The position numbers and the translations under genes are program-made. The notes under the pieces were generated by a model. The model saw only the letters and a list, made by a program, of their open reading frames with translations. It made no database searches and had not been told where the DNA came from. Of a DNA stretch of 64,000 nucleotides, positions 1 through 11,510 are shown piece by piece (position 1 is the first letter of the stretch; every line of letters starts with the position of its first letter). This stretch comes from Fasciola hepatica (Eukaryota > Platyhelminthes > Trematoda > Plagiorchiida > Fasciolidae). Location: the NCBI GenBank assembly GCA_948099385.1, contig CANUEZ040000156.1, positions 2,976,001-3,040,000 of the forward strand. Reading direction: 5' to 3'.

Positions 1-20
1 ACACACACACACACACACAC
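1..20. repeat. (AC)10 microsatellite at window edge
   Basis: The window opens in a perfect AC dinucleotide run of ten units; it probably continues to the left of base 1. Confidence 0.95.
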
Positions 21-1428
21 GAATACAACGCTGTGATAAACCACCAACCGGAGCACAAACATGCACACAACAGTGCACAAAAAGCGTGTAGTGTTTGCGT
101 GTGGAAGAAATTTGGGTCGCAATTACCTAACGCAGGTATATTCACAAGTGGATGCGAGGAGAAGTATACAACAATCAACAGGCGCATAACCTCATAAGGT
201 CTACCGCTAAAATGAATCTATTGCAAGTGACCATTTCGAGCTTGTTGGACGTGCACGTACGCATCGCATGCACTTCCGTTAGTTACGCATGCGGACGGTG
301 CAGGCTACAAGTCTTTGAAGCCCATTAATCCCGATTACGAATGATATCACGTACTGAGAAATGCGCCGAAGATGAATCGGACGAAATATAAATGAACGTT
401 GAAGATCACATCGTTATGCGAATCGAGCAAAAAACCGGTCAGCGCTAGTCTGTGCATATCAGATTTACCGGTGAACACCCATCATTCAACCGTAAGCGAA
501 CACAGTCAGTCTTCTTGTATACGTTAATCACTCATATTTGTTTGGGTGACCGTTGATGGAGTTATGCGACGGATTTCCTCACAGCGTCTCAGTTTATTGG
601 GACCGTCGTGATAGAGACGCCGCAGTCCTGCTTGCGCCTCGAACCATTCTAAAGATACAGCCAGATCGTTTCGGATCATCATGGAAAGAAATCGTCAAGG
701 TACGAATTACAATCGAGATACATTATCTGAAATTCGTCGGAATGAGTCACTTATTGACGCCGGAGTGATGATTAAGTAAAACAGCAACGGCTGATCAGTC
801 GTCTAAGCAGAATAAATACACCATAATCTCATCCGAAGTATTCTTAAATGGTGAGCTGGGAACAAAGGCGATTCACTAAGCATTCCGATCAACAGCGTAT
901 ATAACACGAGCTTAGCTAATATTCATCAAAAGGTCACTTACGCTAGTCCCTGATTTTAAATCGATATCATTCACTTATTGTGAGTACTCAGCTTCCGATG
1001 AGCGTATAATAAAACACAAAAACTACGATCGCATGATGCTAATGTGTTGCGTATACTGGCTTACAAACAAATGTCCATGGTCTTCTCCGTGAGAACGTGC
1101 ACAGGCAACAGAAGCTGAGCGCAAGTAGAAAAATGACAAGAAATAAACGTTCCTGAGTTCAGCTCACTCAACCAATAACCTCGCAATTCGGTGCTCTGTT
1201 TCATTTATTTGTTAATTATTCATTCACCGATAACCTGATACAATGTAGAGGCGTAGCGCCATGCTTCATTATGCAGCACTGATGCCAAATCGAAAGCTAA
1301 ACAAAATGAAACATAAAAAGTGAATAAACATCTAACAAAATGAGCAGAAACGACATCGAACAAAAGTACGAGTGCAAGCACACATATTTTACCTCGCGTT
1401 TTACCCAGGAATAATTCCTCGGCTAGAG

Positions 1429-1430
<2 letters not shown>
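21..1430. other. No gene recognised (probable intron 2 of the receptor gene)
   Basis: I see no recognisable coding or repeat structure here apart from short unconvincing reading frames. Since exon 2 of the receptor gene ends at 3867 on the minus strand and the next exon is not visible, this stretch is most simply intron. Confidence 0.5.

Positions 1431-1481
<51 letters not shown>
1431..1481. repeat. (AT)25 microsatellite
   Basis: This is a perfect AT run of about 50 bases. It produces a spurious minus-strand frame of alternating Tyr and Ile codons. Confidence 0.97.
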
Positions 1482-1485
<4 letters not shown>

Positions 1486-2749
1486 ACGTCACCACAATAG
1501 AGATACCCTGTTACCTTCGCTTTTGGGAGTCACAAGAAGCATCATGAAGGCTTGAATTATTTTAACTAGCAGTAACATATTTGCAGACCCATGATCTACA
1601 AACTTTGCTGAGATAACAGGCGTTAAACTGGACAAACAGTTCGCAACCTGAAACAACGTCCACTTGCAACGTTACGCTCATTCATTTTTATAGCCTATTG
1701 AACGCCAACAGCTCAAAAGCCAAATATCACCGGACAATTTGTTAGAAGACAGGTTTGTGGTCATACGGGCCATTTCCACACCTGGCGCAATCAGCTCACT
1801 ACTCGAGTCTCGAAGACTGACGCTACCGATAGGTCATCATAGTGGATCATCTACCGCAGTGTTAAGGTACGCGTCAAAAAGCACAAATCAGGTGTGTAAC
1901 CCACTGTTTCAACTGAGGTTTTTTAGGCATGTGTAGTACCGGACTCTCGCTCGAAGAAAGCATTAAGCCCACAACGATCAATCAAAGAAGCTCACGCCCA
2001 ACCACTTTCATTCCGTTTGACCAAAACCACGTCTAATTCGAAAAAACAACACCTGAACGGATTCAAAATGGTGGATATGACTATCAAAACTACTGTAGTG
2101 TTTATCATTGATCTCATTTAGGTAAAGTCCAAAACTTGATTGGTCAAAAAGTCCAACCAACTCGGAGAGAAGACGGCGCAATACTATGCATGAGAACCGC
2201 ATGAAATTACTAATTCTTCAAAAACTTAGTCGAACTAATGACGCAATTACCTTGCATCCTTCACAAGTCAATGCACCAAAATGAAATCCAGAGGAAGGAC
2301 CACCACAGACACGACACGGAATTTGTGAAATGTCACAACCGGATTCGCCACCAGGAGCTGTGGAACAAAAACAAGAAAAACAACGAACATCATGAACAAT
2401 AAATCAGTTGTAGTTTCAATTTGAAATGCACAGGAAAGTTCAACGGTCAAGGTTTTCCCACCGTTCTTTCATATCATATGCCAACCTTACAATTATCATC
2501 TGTGTTTGGGAAAGCTGTACGCTGAGAAAACGCACAATACATGTCCCATCCAGCGTCGAAAGTTTGCATTGTTTGGTTATTTCGTTCAAGCAGTAATCTG
2601 TACACCCAGTCTAAGCGATGATTATCCGGTATTTCCACCGGATTCGAAAAAATCTATGTTCAAATACTGACAACCGAAGTGCTTTCATCCCCAGTGGTCA
2701 GGTTTTCGTATCGCATGAGTGTAATGACCAAATTTCTGGAGTAAACTAT
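1482..2749. other. No gene recognised (probable intron 2)
   Basis: Only short reading frames of 60-65 codons are present, on both strands, with no domain signature. I found no second DNA-binding domain of the receptor here. Confidence 0.5.
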
Positions 2750-2920
2750 TGGTCTTCGGATCGTTACCACACCTAGCTTATCGGGATCTCATGTGGTTCT
2801 CCACTCCAAGTCTCAGGGTCTGGCTGCCGGTTATCCCTAATGGTGCAGTGGGCCTCACTGGCTATGGAGTCTATACTCCTGCATTGCACTCATGCGCATG
2901 TATGTAGTAAGAAAAAGTGA
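2750..2920 (+). mobile_element. SINE copy A (body and 3' tail)
   Basis: This copy shares the family core 'ttaccacacct', 'atgtggttct', 'ccaagtctcagggtctg' and 'aatggtgcagtgggc' with the copies at 9240 and 31415. It ends in 'gcactcatgcgcatgta' followed by A-rich sequence. The tRNA-like head seen in copies B, E and F is missing or too degraded to place. Confidence 0.75.
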
Positions 2921-3493
2921 GCATCCGCCTCCCTGATGGAAAGATGGAGGTCACACTGACACCACAAATGACTGAAGCTAGCAAAAGCTAAAAGCGCCTT
3001 CAGTAGGTGAGATGACGCCTTACCCGATATCCGAACACTAAGTGGAATGTAGCTGCTTGAGCAAAGAATAAAACTATTTTGTTTATTAGTTCAAGAAAAG
3101 CTTCGATGTGTTGGGGAAAAAATTGGTCTTAATGCAGTAATTCGTATAACACCAGACCGTACGTGGAGAAAAAACGATCGTGTGCACAACACCAGTAGAT
3201 CGCAAACATGAGAAAGGCCGATTATAGTGTGAACGTTCCATGGAGCTCCAAGAAAAAGCTGATATTCTCAAATGACTTTGAATGAGGTTTTATTATTGTG
3301 TAACTTTTTCCCATTTATTGTTTTTACAGAGTGGACAGTTTAGATTTAAACACTGCCACAATGAACAGTAAATAACACGTGAATTAGTACATGGTGCATT
3401 GGAGCGAAGGTAATGTGCTAAATGAAAACCAACGAACAATAGCTTGATGAGCACATAGAATGTTTTCCAGGATGGTTTCACGCAACATTTCAG

Positions 3494-3705
3494 ACCGGTG
3501 GTGAGTGGTCGAGTGGAATGAGCGTCTTTCATCTTCGAACAGTAAGAAACAGGTTTGAACCCAAAATCTCCATACTAGTGATAGATAACCCCCTGCTGTG
3601 GTCGGGCACATTACCACACCTAACCTGTTGAGACGGCATTCGGTTTCCCACTCGAAGTCAAGTGGTCAAGTAGCTGGTTTAATCCTGAACTTGCGGTGGA
3701 CTTTT
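3494..3705 (+). mobile_element. SINE copy B with tRNA-like head
   Basis: The 5' end 'accggtggtgagtggtcga' followed by 'gagtggaatgagcg' resembles a tRNA A-box region, and 'ggtttgaaccc' at about 3551 resembles a B-box, in tRNA order and spacing. After these comes the family body 'ttaccacacctaacctg'. The copy is diverged and its 3' end is worn. It lies about 160 bp downstream of receptor exon 2, inside the next intron. Confidence 0.72.
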
Positions 3706-3866
3706 CAAGCCAAACGGAAAGTCACTTCTACTGAACACAGACGAGCATGCAACGAAAAATCTGTACAATGGAAAATGTCATCCTGTCGGAAAATTAACCA
3801 GCGGACGGATCAACTGAACACGTCAGAAAAATACAACTACCGTGGTTCCGTGCATCCGAAACTCAC

Positions 3867-4041
3867 GTGTAAGAGTCATGCCCAAATCCAGACATTTCCG
3901 ATACCGACAATGCGGACATTTCCCTCGACCGGGACCTTCAACCCGGCATTGACCACCCATCGGGCATACGGATTCAGTTGATGATGGTCCACCAGCCTCT
4001 GAGTTTCGGTACCGTGCCGCAGTGTGACGCATGAAGAATTT
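3867..4041 (-). CDS. Nuclear receptor exon 2: end of P-box and second zinc finger of the DNA-binding domain
   Basis: This internal exon of a nuclear hormone receptor, a ligand- or constitutively regulated transcription factor of the nucleus, begins directly after a pyrimidine-rich tract and CAG acceptor ('ttttgtcag'). It ends at a GTGAGT donor (3866-3861). It is 175 bases long: phase 0 in, 58 codons, one base left over. It opens with KFFMRH, which completes the P-box begun in exon 1. The second finger follows with the canonical C-x5-C-x9-C-x2-C spacing: C of VCPMGGQC, then KCPHC. It ends in RYRKCLDLGM, the conserved end of nuclear-receptor DNA-binding domains. The linker between FFMR and the second finger is longer than usual. 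There are no stops or frameshifts. The exon is only joined to 36997-37308 by inference, but phase and domain content fit exactly. Confidence 0.9.
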
Positions 4042-5779
4042 CTGACAAAATTTAGAACAGAACCGGAAGCTGAACTTGCGAAAACAAAATAATCACTAGG
4101 ATGGGTTTTCAAGCGATCATCAAAATATGATTATTTAAGAGATTAGTAAAATAGATGTATTCAATATTAACGTAAGTAAATCACTGTCTCGAAGTATTCG
4201 AAGAAAAGCGAACAAAGATATCGAAGACGAAGTCAGTTGAAGGGTACGACCAAAAGGCGTTGAGACATGAGCATTTCAACTTGCGTAGTCGTATATATAT
4301 AATTCACTCGCCATTTTAATTAGTTACTCACTTGCATATTATCATGGTCGCTGATTCACGCCATATCTTAGGGGCATCATCAATATCACAGTTCAATGTA
4401 TGAATGCGATACCAAAGCTTGACTGCAGTGTATGAGACAACCAATCCGGTCAACCAGAAATATGTTGTTTCAGTCTACTGTTGCTGACGTGTACCGAACA
4501 CTAATCCAACCGAAATTCGCTATGAGAACACATATATGCCTTTCCTTCTCAAACAAACCCCTACATCTTCCCAAAAAACAACTGCCAAGTAAAAATTTAA
4601 ATCACAGAACGTGGCATCAAGTGCGATTGCGTGATATATACGCATTTCCAACAGGTATTTTGCATCACTATTGACGATTTCTTTCGAACTTGGGGCTCCC
4701 CAAAAGCGGAAAAAATGTCCAATAAAGCGATGAGTTTTCTCACCGTAGAGAACAACTGTACTTATTCAGTAACTACGTGTGTCTGGCAATCTACCGACCG
4801 GTAGCCTAATTAACTGTTTATTCGGTGAATTGTTCTCTCGGAGTGTGGAGGTCTATTCATAGAAACCAATAGTGAACAAGCAGCTGCTTTCATTTACTTC
4901 CAACCACGGCTGGACCCATTAGGACTGAATCGTGGGACCACGAAGCATCACAGCGAATTGAGTCTCGTGACAAGCCGTGATCAATGGTGTCGAACAGCAC
5001 CATCACACGTGGTGACATAAAACACGAGGGTAAATCGATTTCCAGAGTTGTTTTACCAATGAATTACGTGACTACCAAAGGTTCGGATAAGAGGTGATTC
5101 ATCCCGTTTAGCACTCAATCAGTGTAGTTGTTTTAATTATTAGCCTCGCATTTGTGTTCGGGTTGGGCCGCTACCTTGCAGAATCGTCTGGTCGATAGTG
5201 AAACAAATATAATCAAAAGGAACAGACTGACCGGTTTTAAAACTAGTGCTGAGAAAGACTAACCACGGTAACCGAAACAGCTTTACTTATGGAAAGGTAA
5301 AAGTGAAGAGAAAATGGAAAATTTCTGATGGATTACGAATGGTTATACGTGACTACCTATCCTTGAAAGCTAACAGGTACCGCAGGATCGAATCATTACA
5401 CATAAAACAATCTATTCGTTTGAGTTTGTGTAATGCACAGCACACAACGGGCAGCATCTGGTAAGTGGGAAACATGTAAAAAAATTTACTCAAACGGCTA
5501 GTTCGGACCGAATAACTTGGGAATTAGTCACTCATGCACTACAGGTTTTTCTGTCGTTTGGTAGCCTTGGCGATCGTTTAGCAGCCTACGGCGTTTACTC
5601 GCCGACTTCCGTCTATGTTACAACAACCAGACCCTTCCGACACAACCACATCGCACAAGTTCACCTCCCATTAGGGTACTCGATCCCAGTTACGGAGCTT
5701 GATAGCCTTGTGCAAGTCGCGAACTTAGATAGGCAAAGGAAGATCACCAGGTTACTTAATAAAAAACCATCACATCGAA
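4042..5779. other. Intron sequence, no element recognised
   Basis: There is no repeat family or coding signature that I can name. A 72-codon plus-strand frame at 5246-5464 is Lys/Arg-rich and has no recognisable motif. Confidence 0.5.
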
Positions 5780-6545
5780 GAAAACCAGGTTTACAAGTCG
5801 GAATAATTTTTGAAAGACTCAATAACAGTGGAATTTTGTCTGTCAAATGTAGCATATGAAGTGGACGATATTCGATCCACTGGTTGTTTGCACAACCACA
5901 CCAACATCCAGAACCCATGTTCTCTGATGATTTGATCTTCCGGGTCGTTATGAAACAGAGCCCCATTTTCTTGCAGTGATTTGATAATTCTTTCAAACAC
6001 AATGAATTCCTTCTCGATCACATTAAAGAATAAACCATGTAGAGGAAGATACCCAACAGCATGTCCGATTACCAGCCGTGCTTCACCCACCCGCCGGTGA
6101 ACTGGAGCATTGTCGAACGAAAATACGGTATCAGTGTTTGGTTCATCAGTTGACACTTTCGAAAAACACCTTTCCAGGCTTCTGCTGAAAACTTCAGTGT
6201 TCATTTTCAAATGGTATCCATAATACACCATACCCATCTCAGAACAGCAAGCAACCCGATTGAAGTTTGAGCCATTATTTAATGGCAGAGTCCTGACGCA
6301 TGGTTTGCCCTTCATTGATGGCCCTCGTGTCCGCGATCGCATGCTGAATTCGTTTCCATTTGATATCAGTCTTGCTTCGCTCGATCAGATGAACACTGAG
6401 CCTCCTTGTGGTGTGATCATAACTATCAAGACGATCAATGGGAGATAAACTCGACGATAGATTCGGATATATCAGTCCCATTTTTTTCTTCATTCCACTC
6501 AAAGTGATTATACGGTTGTCCTCCACTAATGAGCACAGTTTCAAT
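5780..6545 (-). pseudogene. Remnant of a Tc1/mariner-IS630-like DDE transposase
   Basis: Two overlapping minus-strand frames form one broken transposase. The N-terminal part (6544-6275) has a helix-turn-helix style segment, with VEDNRIITLSGMKKK and then ERSKTDIKWKR as expected before the catalytic core. The C-terminal part (6342-5791) carries SFDNAPVHRR, the second catalytic Asp motif, then YLPLHGLFFNVIEKEF, which matches the family's 'LPPYSPxLNPIE' with the catalytic Glu. There are 32 residues between this Asp and the first Glu of IEKE. The block carrying the first catalytic Asp is missing at the frame change near 6300-6345, so the protein cannot be active. I saw no terminal inverted repeats. 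The superfamily assignment rests on the motifs alone. Confidence 0.7.
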
Positions 6546-7293
6546 GAGAATTCATAAGAAAATTCAAGTTCTATGGATTCTCTTTTAGGCCTAGACTCTG
6601 CGTCCCATTTTGTGATGGTTCTTCAGGTTGTTACGTTGATTCAGATATATTAGGAAATAGGTTTTAAACTGTCACTTTCCCTTGCATACTGGACAATTCT
6701 GTTGCGGTCTTAATCGCTAACTGTTTTCCGCTTTCGTTGCCAATCTGTATTTACCCGTCCGCTTAAGTCGATTATTTGGATTTCCTTCGTTAGGAATTCT
6801 GCGAACGTTGAAGGATTCATCTAGCTGGAATCATGAAAAAAGATGGAGATCAAATCTGTATCGCGCATACAGTCATCCACGTAACTTGCACACGGCTATT
6901 AAGTCACGTAACTGAGAGCGAATATTCCCACACGATTAGTCCTTGTGTGGTATGATTATGAAGAAAAGTTTTCGTTACCATAACCTTGACTTTATTGACT
7001 GAATAACCGTCAGCTGATACTAAACGACGGTAAACCCTATAAACGTTAACCCTTGGATTTCATATCTAGAACATCTTCCCGGTTTCTTTCCTAAGCGAAT
7101 GAGACAAGGTGATGAGGTGCTTCTTATCATTCATCGACTTACCGAATTACGCAATTACCCTATTCATAATTGTCAACATAAACACGAGAAACCGTGAGCC
7201 ATGCTGCACAAAATGCACCCTCGACCCAGACTTATGAACCAAGGGACAAATATCCAAGATGGACAGATGAACGTCTGTGATTCCAAAAGATGC
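6546..7293. other. Intron sequence, no element recognised
   Basis: Between the transposase remnant and the left arm of the long inverted repeat I see no frame or repeat I can identify. Confidence 0.5.
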
Positions 7294-9054
7294 CAGCTTT
7301 TGAGGGAACGATAAAAATCAACAAATCGATTTTCGTTATCTAGCCACATACATCCATATTAAAGCGGTTTATACTATGGAAACTTGCAACAGCCAATTGT
7401 TTTGACAGTTTGATGACTTCTTTCCATGAAACTCGCAAAGGAAACATTAGAAATCCCCACGGTGAAAAGATTACTCGCTACCAGCCAGCTTTGCATTTGC
7501 CGATATCATTACCATCATTTACCTATTAATAACCTATGTGATTCGGATTATGAAGTTCGGGTTGTTGTCTCCGTCATCAAAAAGTCGACAATAACAGCTA
7601 CGAACTTTAACTTCACATAACACACACTCATCAGAGAGAAGCAGATGCGTCTCGAGTATTTATTTGCATGGGTTTTAAATCAAGTATAGTGCCAATGCAA
7701 CAACAACAACGAAAAAATGGGGGAAAAGTACACCAGAGTATATGATTCATTTAGTAAAAGAACATGGTGTGATGCAACTTCTTGCTTTTTAATCGTACAC
7801 CTCATTATATTTTTTCACGTCTTGTTTGTCTGCGTGGCATCTTGTGTATTTAAGGAACACGACGGTTCAACAGACAGACCGTAAAGCATTCACACCACTG
7901 ACTTCGATCCTGAGCCATGTCTCTGAACGTCTCGAATGAAAGAAAATCCTCATCCACTGGGCCCCAACTAGGGTGAGGGAAACCCCAACCAAAGCATCTT
8001 CGTACCCCTACGCCAAGTCATGACCTGACCACCGCGTCGCTTCTTCCAGTCTTGCCCAGCATGTGCGAATAGAGCACGGAAAGATAGACGATGAGCAGGT
8101 ACATGCAAAATATGACAAAGCCATTGGAGGCGGTGTAGAGCGATTACTTCAGTCAGAGAGCAACTATCCACACCTAAAATACGACAACGAACCCCGTCAT
8201 TACTCACACGACGTTCCCACCGGATGTGAGCAATGCTTCGGAGACACTGGTTGTCAAACACAAAGACGCCGAGCATCCTTAACGCGGAGTGACCAGGTCC
8301 CGTAGCTGTAAAGCAAATCACTACCAACCGCGGCGTCGCACACCCATCTCATAAGCAAGAACCGGATGTTACGGTAGCGCCACAAGTGTTACAAGTTTGC
8401 GAAAGTTGCTCTGGCTTTCGCTATTCGTGATGCGATCTCAAACAACACAACCTTTGTTTGTAATCAAGTTCCCAAGGTACTCAAAGTTATCGACCAACTG
8501 TAGCTGATCTCCACAAAAGCTGAGTGCATGCACGGACTCCTATCAGTTTTTCCACTTAAAAACCACAAAGTACACGCCATATTTGGATACCTCCATCGCC
8601 AAGCAGTTCAATGTGTTGAACTGCTTGTGCATTATCACTTAGAAAGACGATAACATTGGCATACTCCAAGTCAAAAGCTGTCCTCTGAGAGAAGTTCAAA
8701 GCCACCGTTCGGAAGACCAGAAAAAACATTTCGCAGAGCACCCCCTAAGGCAAAGCCAAAAAGAAATGGGAATATAGAACAACCTCGCCGGACTCCGCTG
8801 ACCGTAGGCTCTAGCCCGACCTGAGGTATGGCAATACAATTCCTTCACAGTTGACACACTTATCAGGTACTCCGTTTCTCAGCAAACAGTTTCATAGTGT
8901 TCTCCTATCGACTGAGTCAAAGGCCGCGCGAATGTCTTGAAACATGATTATCATCGGCGTCTGCAAAGTACAACGGTGCTCTAGTAGCTGTCGGAGGATG
9001 AAGATTTAGTTGATGTATTCAAGACCGGAACGAAACCTAGGCCGCTCCTCGCGA
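7294..9054 (+). repeat. Left arm of a 1,761-bp near-perfect inverted repeat
   Basis: The reverse complement of this segment occurs at 17838-19598. Paired coordinates sum to 26892 along the whole length, so there is no net insertion or deletion. The frames at 7968-8327, 8063-8305, 8556-8741 and 7426-7620 have identical translations in the other arm. I saw one mismatch, close to the outer end (gattttcgttatc versus gattttcattatc). The arm contains the 3' half of a LINE-A pseudogene plus about 350 bp of its 3' flank, so it is a segmental copy and not just two insertions of one element. Confidence 0.95.
8601..8626. repeat. Perfect 11-bp palindrome with 4-nt loop inside LINE A
   Basis: The sequence aagcagttcaa, a loop tgtg, then ttgaactgctt would form a perfect short hairpin. 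The same hairpin is present in the inverted copy near 18266-18291. It lies just downstream of the reverse transcriptase core. Confidence 0.8.
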
Positions 9055-9239
9055 ATACTTTCTTTGAGCGTTTGGTACAACCTGAGAAGTATGGCATATG
9101 CTAGCTTTGTGCATCCGGGATCAGGTTTATATCCCTGTGGTTGGCGAAATCACTGCGCGAGGCCTTTTCGGAAATGAGGACATCAATAGATTCCCTCCCT
9201 GAAGAGGGGACCCGTCGGAAGTTCCAAACGTTTGGGAAC

Positions 9240-9415
9240 AAAACACCGTTGTTGTCCGGATCGATACCACAACTGACCTATTGAGACCTTATGTGGTTCT
9301 TCCCTCTAAGTCTCAGGGTCTCGCTCCCGGTTATTCCCCAATGGTGCAGTGGGACTTCGTGACTATGAGTCGTACCGTTACCTCTGCACTCATACGCAAG
9401 CATGTAATAAAAATA
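9240..9415 (+). mobile_element. SINE copy C, nested inside LINE A copy 1
   Basis: The family body ('taccacaactgacctattg', 'atgtggttct', 'aatggtgcagtggga') and tail ('gcactcatacgcaagcatgta' split by one change from the other copies) are clear. It lies on the plus strand between two parts of the minus-strand LINE A copy 1, so it inserted after that LINE. The tRNA-like head is missing. Confidence 0.8.
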
Positions 9416-10390
9416 ATTTGAGACTGGATTTCCTTGTGGAGCTCGGTCGCAGTTGATGGATCTGTCGAAACAGACCACATGATGAGTGCGAGAATCGCTA
9501 TTAGAGAGGCTAACATTGAGGTCCAGCTAATTTGGCTTAGTGTCCCGCCCAGTGTTCGAGACGCCACTGTCGATTATGAACTGGCGAACCACCAGCCTCC
9601 CACATCGGTTCACCCACTCCCAGAAGCTTCTTATCGGTGACTCAGATGAAATCGAACAGCTTCCAGAAATTTCCCATGGCGGTAGCACGTGTCAGCTTTG
9701 ATGAACGCTGCGACCACCAGATTCCGCGGTCCCCGTGAAAACTCGGGTTAGGTTCACGTCTCGTTGAAAGCCGCGTTTCATTATACTTGCTTGAAGCCGG
9801 GATTGACTGGCGAACGTCGAAAAGGCTGAAGGATTCAGCAGAAACGCAGGGTATTACGCGCGACGAGACAGGCCATAACGCACTAGATCAGCGGAATTCA
9901 AAGTCTTCTTGATATGCGACCAATGCTGGTTGATGTTATTAGATGGGGCTATATCTAGCTTTGTGCTTTGGAAGATGGATAAGCGGGATGGTTAAGAAAG
10001 CTTGTCGTAATCTAACCGTCGTTGCAGCATGCGTTTACGACGCCCACCGAGGTACGTGAACAGCCTGGTGCAAACTAGAGCGAAAAGGAGGGGGGGAGGG
10101 GTGAGCCGATGCGAACGGCAGTCTTGTACACAACCAAGTCATTTGTGGCTTATTGGGATGTGGTCGATCTGGGTTCGTTGCTGACTCGAGGAGGGCGGAC
10201 CACACTTTGAGTACCAGCGGATAGAGTGCTTGAAGTCCACACTGGCGAGGAACGGGTGATGGTCACAGCACAGAACTTCAGCAACCTCGAGTGTAGGCAA
10301 CACCATAACCATAGTGCCCTGCTCATCATGTCGTTGGATTAGATCAACCACAGTAGACTGGATGCGAACATTTTCCGATCATCAGTTTAG

Positions 10391-11353
10391 TTTTTTTCTG
10401 TTTAAGATGCTGCAGATATCCGTCCCGCTGCCAAAATCCTAACATATTTCTCCTTTCAGCTGAATGAAAAACGCGAGCGAGTTGGCTGGCAAACTGGTGT
10501 TAGTTGCACCCATCACACTGGGATGTAGCAATTTTACTGGTGAGCACGAACATTCAGTTGCGATGTACAACCATGTAGAAACTGATTTGTATTCTTGGTA
10601 TATTTATCATAACGCTGGGTTTGCACACAAAAAGTCCAATGGATTGGAAATTCTACGACTCAACTAGATAGTTTTAACTGCTACTGACAAAAACCGCAGG
10701 CAGTTATTACTTATATTAGTCTTACTTGGTGGCAGATAAGAGATTAATTTTAGTAACTTGTATAATCCTATTGACTGCTTGATGTCATGAAGTTCGATGG
10801 CACAGAAGTGTCATCACAACTGATATGCATTGCTTTATCCTGCTATAACGCCAACCAATTCCTACGTTAGTACTTTTACTGTTTTTCCACAACTGTAAAA
10901 TAAAAGAAACAATCACGGATGATGTTAATCGTATGTCGTCACATCATGTTACTATTTCTCTAAACAGAAATAGTTTCCACTAAAGAAACCGAACTTTCTT
11001 ATTGGATTTTAGAGTCTCTGTTTCGGCCAGTGCCCAGGTCTTACTCACTCAAAACCCCGAAGTCTGTAGCTATCCGAAATTTTTTCCTTGGAACTTATTA
11101 CCACAACACTTATGTTCTCCGACGTTTCTTCATAGTTGAATTTTTACGTCATATATCTAGATGCTTCACAATCACAGTGATTTTTTTTTAATCTGGTTGC
11201 CCAGTTGAAACCTTTGCAATCCACGAATCTTCAATTAGAAGAGAAATCACTGAAAACTAAATCTGGCATTGGTCAGTTCAGTTTAGTTCCTTCAACCAGC
11301 GACTTCTACCTCAATATCTTTCACAATGCGGTTTTGAAAGCCATTTACACTAC
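10391..11353. other. Intron sequence, no element recognised
   Basis: There is no recognised repeat or domain. A 67-codon plus-strand frame at 10464-10667 follows a 'cctttcag' that could be read as a splice acceptor, but its protein matches nothing I know. Confidence 0.5.
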
Positions 11354-11510
11354 ATACTTGCGCATGAGTGTAGTAGGCGCGGCACAATCCATGACCTAAA
11401 ATGCCCAATCAGGGATAACCGACAATCAGGACAATCAAATTTCGAGTGCATAACCACATAAGGTTCCAATAGATCAGGTTCAGTAGCCAACCGGGTAAAA
11501 ACGGATTGAT
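11354..11510 (-). mobile_element. SINE copy D (body and tail)
   Basis: On the minus strand the family body (gaaccttatgtggtt, tcggttatccctgattggg) and tail (actacactcatgcgcaag) are readable. The tRNA-like head is not. Confidence 0.7.

Larger units (their letters stand above)
7640..10390 (-). pseudogene. LINE A copy 1 (RTE-like endonuclease/reverse transcriptase), degenerate
   Basis: Read on the minus strand, this is a non-LTR retrotransposon of the RTE type, broken by many stops. From 5' to 3': an endonuclease remnant near 10350-10139 ending PSSSQQRTQIDHIPISHK; reverse transcriptase pieces near 9180-8860 (SEKASRSDFANHRDINLIP, then MFQDIRAAFDSVDRR, which holds the first catalytic Asp block); then the conserved C-terminal region at 8327-7968 with VFDNQCLRSIAHIRWERRVS and LHRLQWLCHILHVPAHRL. 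The order matches LINE A copy 2 at 31690-35275. A SINE (copy C) is inserted at 9240-9415. The 3' end is near 7640, where similarity to the other copies stops. Its 3' half is duplicated in inverted form at 17838. Confidence 0.85.

Noticed and set aside
1220..1495. 91-codon minus-strand frame with a long Tyr-Ile repeat
   Set aside because: It is the translation of the (AT)25 microsatellite; the flanking codons have no motif.
3598..3981. 127-codon plus-strand frame
   Set aside because: It runs through SINE copy B and the antisense of receptor exon 2; the minus-strand exon explains the sequence fully.
10464..10667. Plus-strand frame preceded by a 'cctttcag' acceptor-like site
   Set aside because: It is on the opposite strand to the host gene, has no domain and no matching donor; it is too weak to call an exon.
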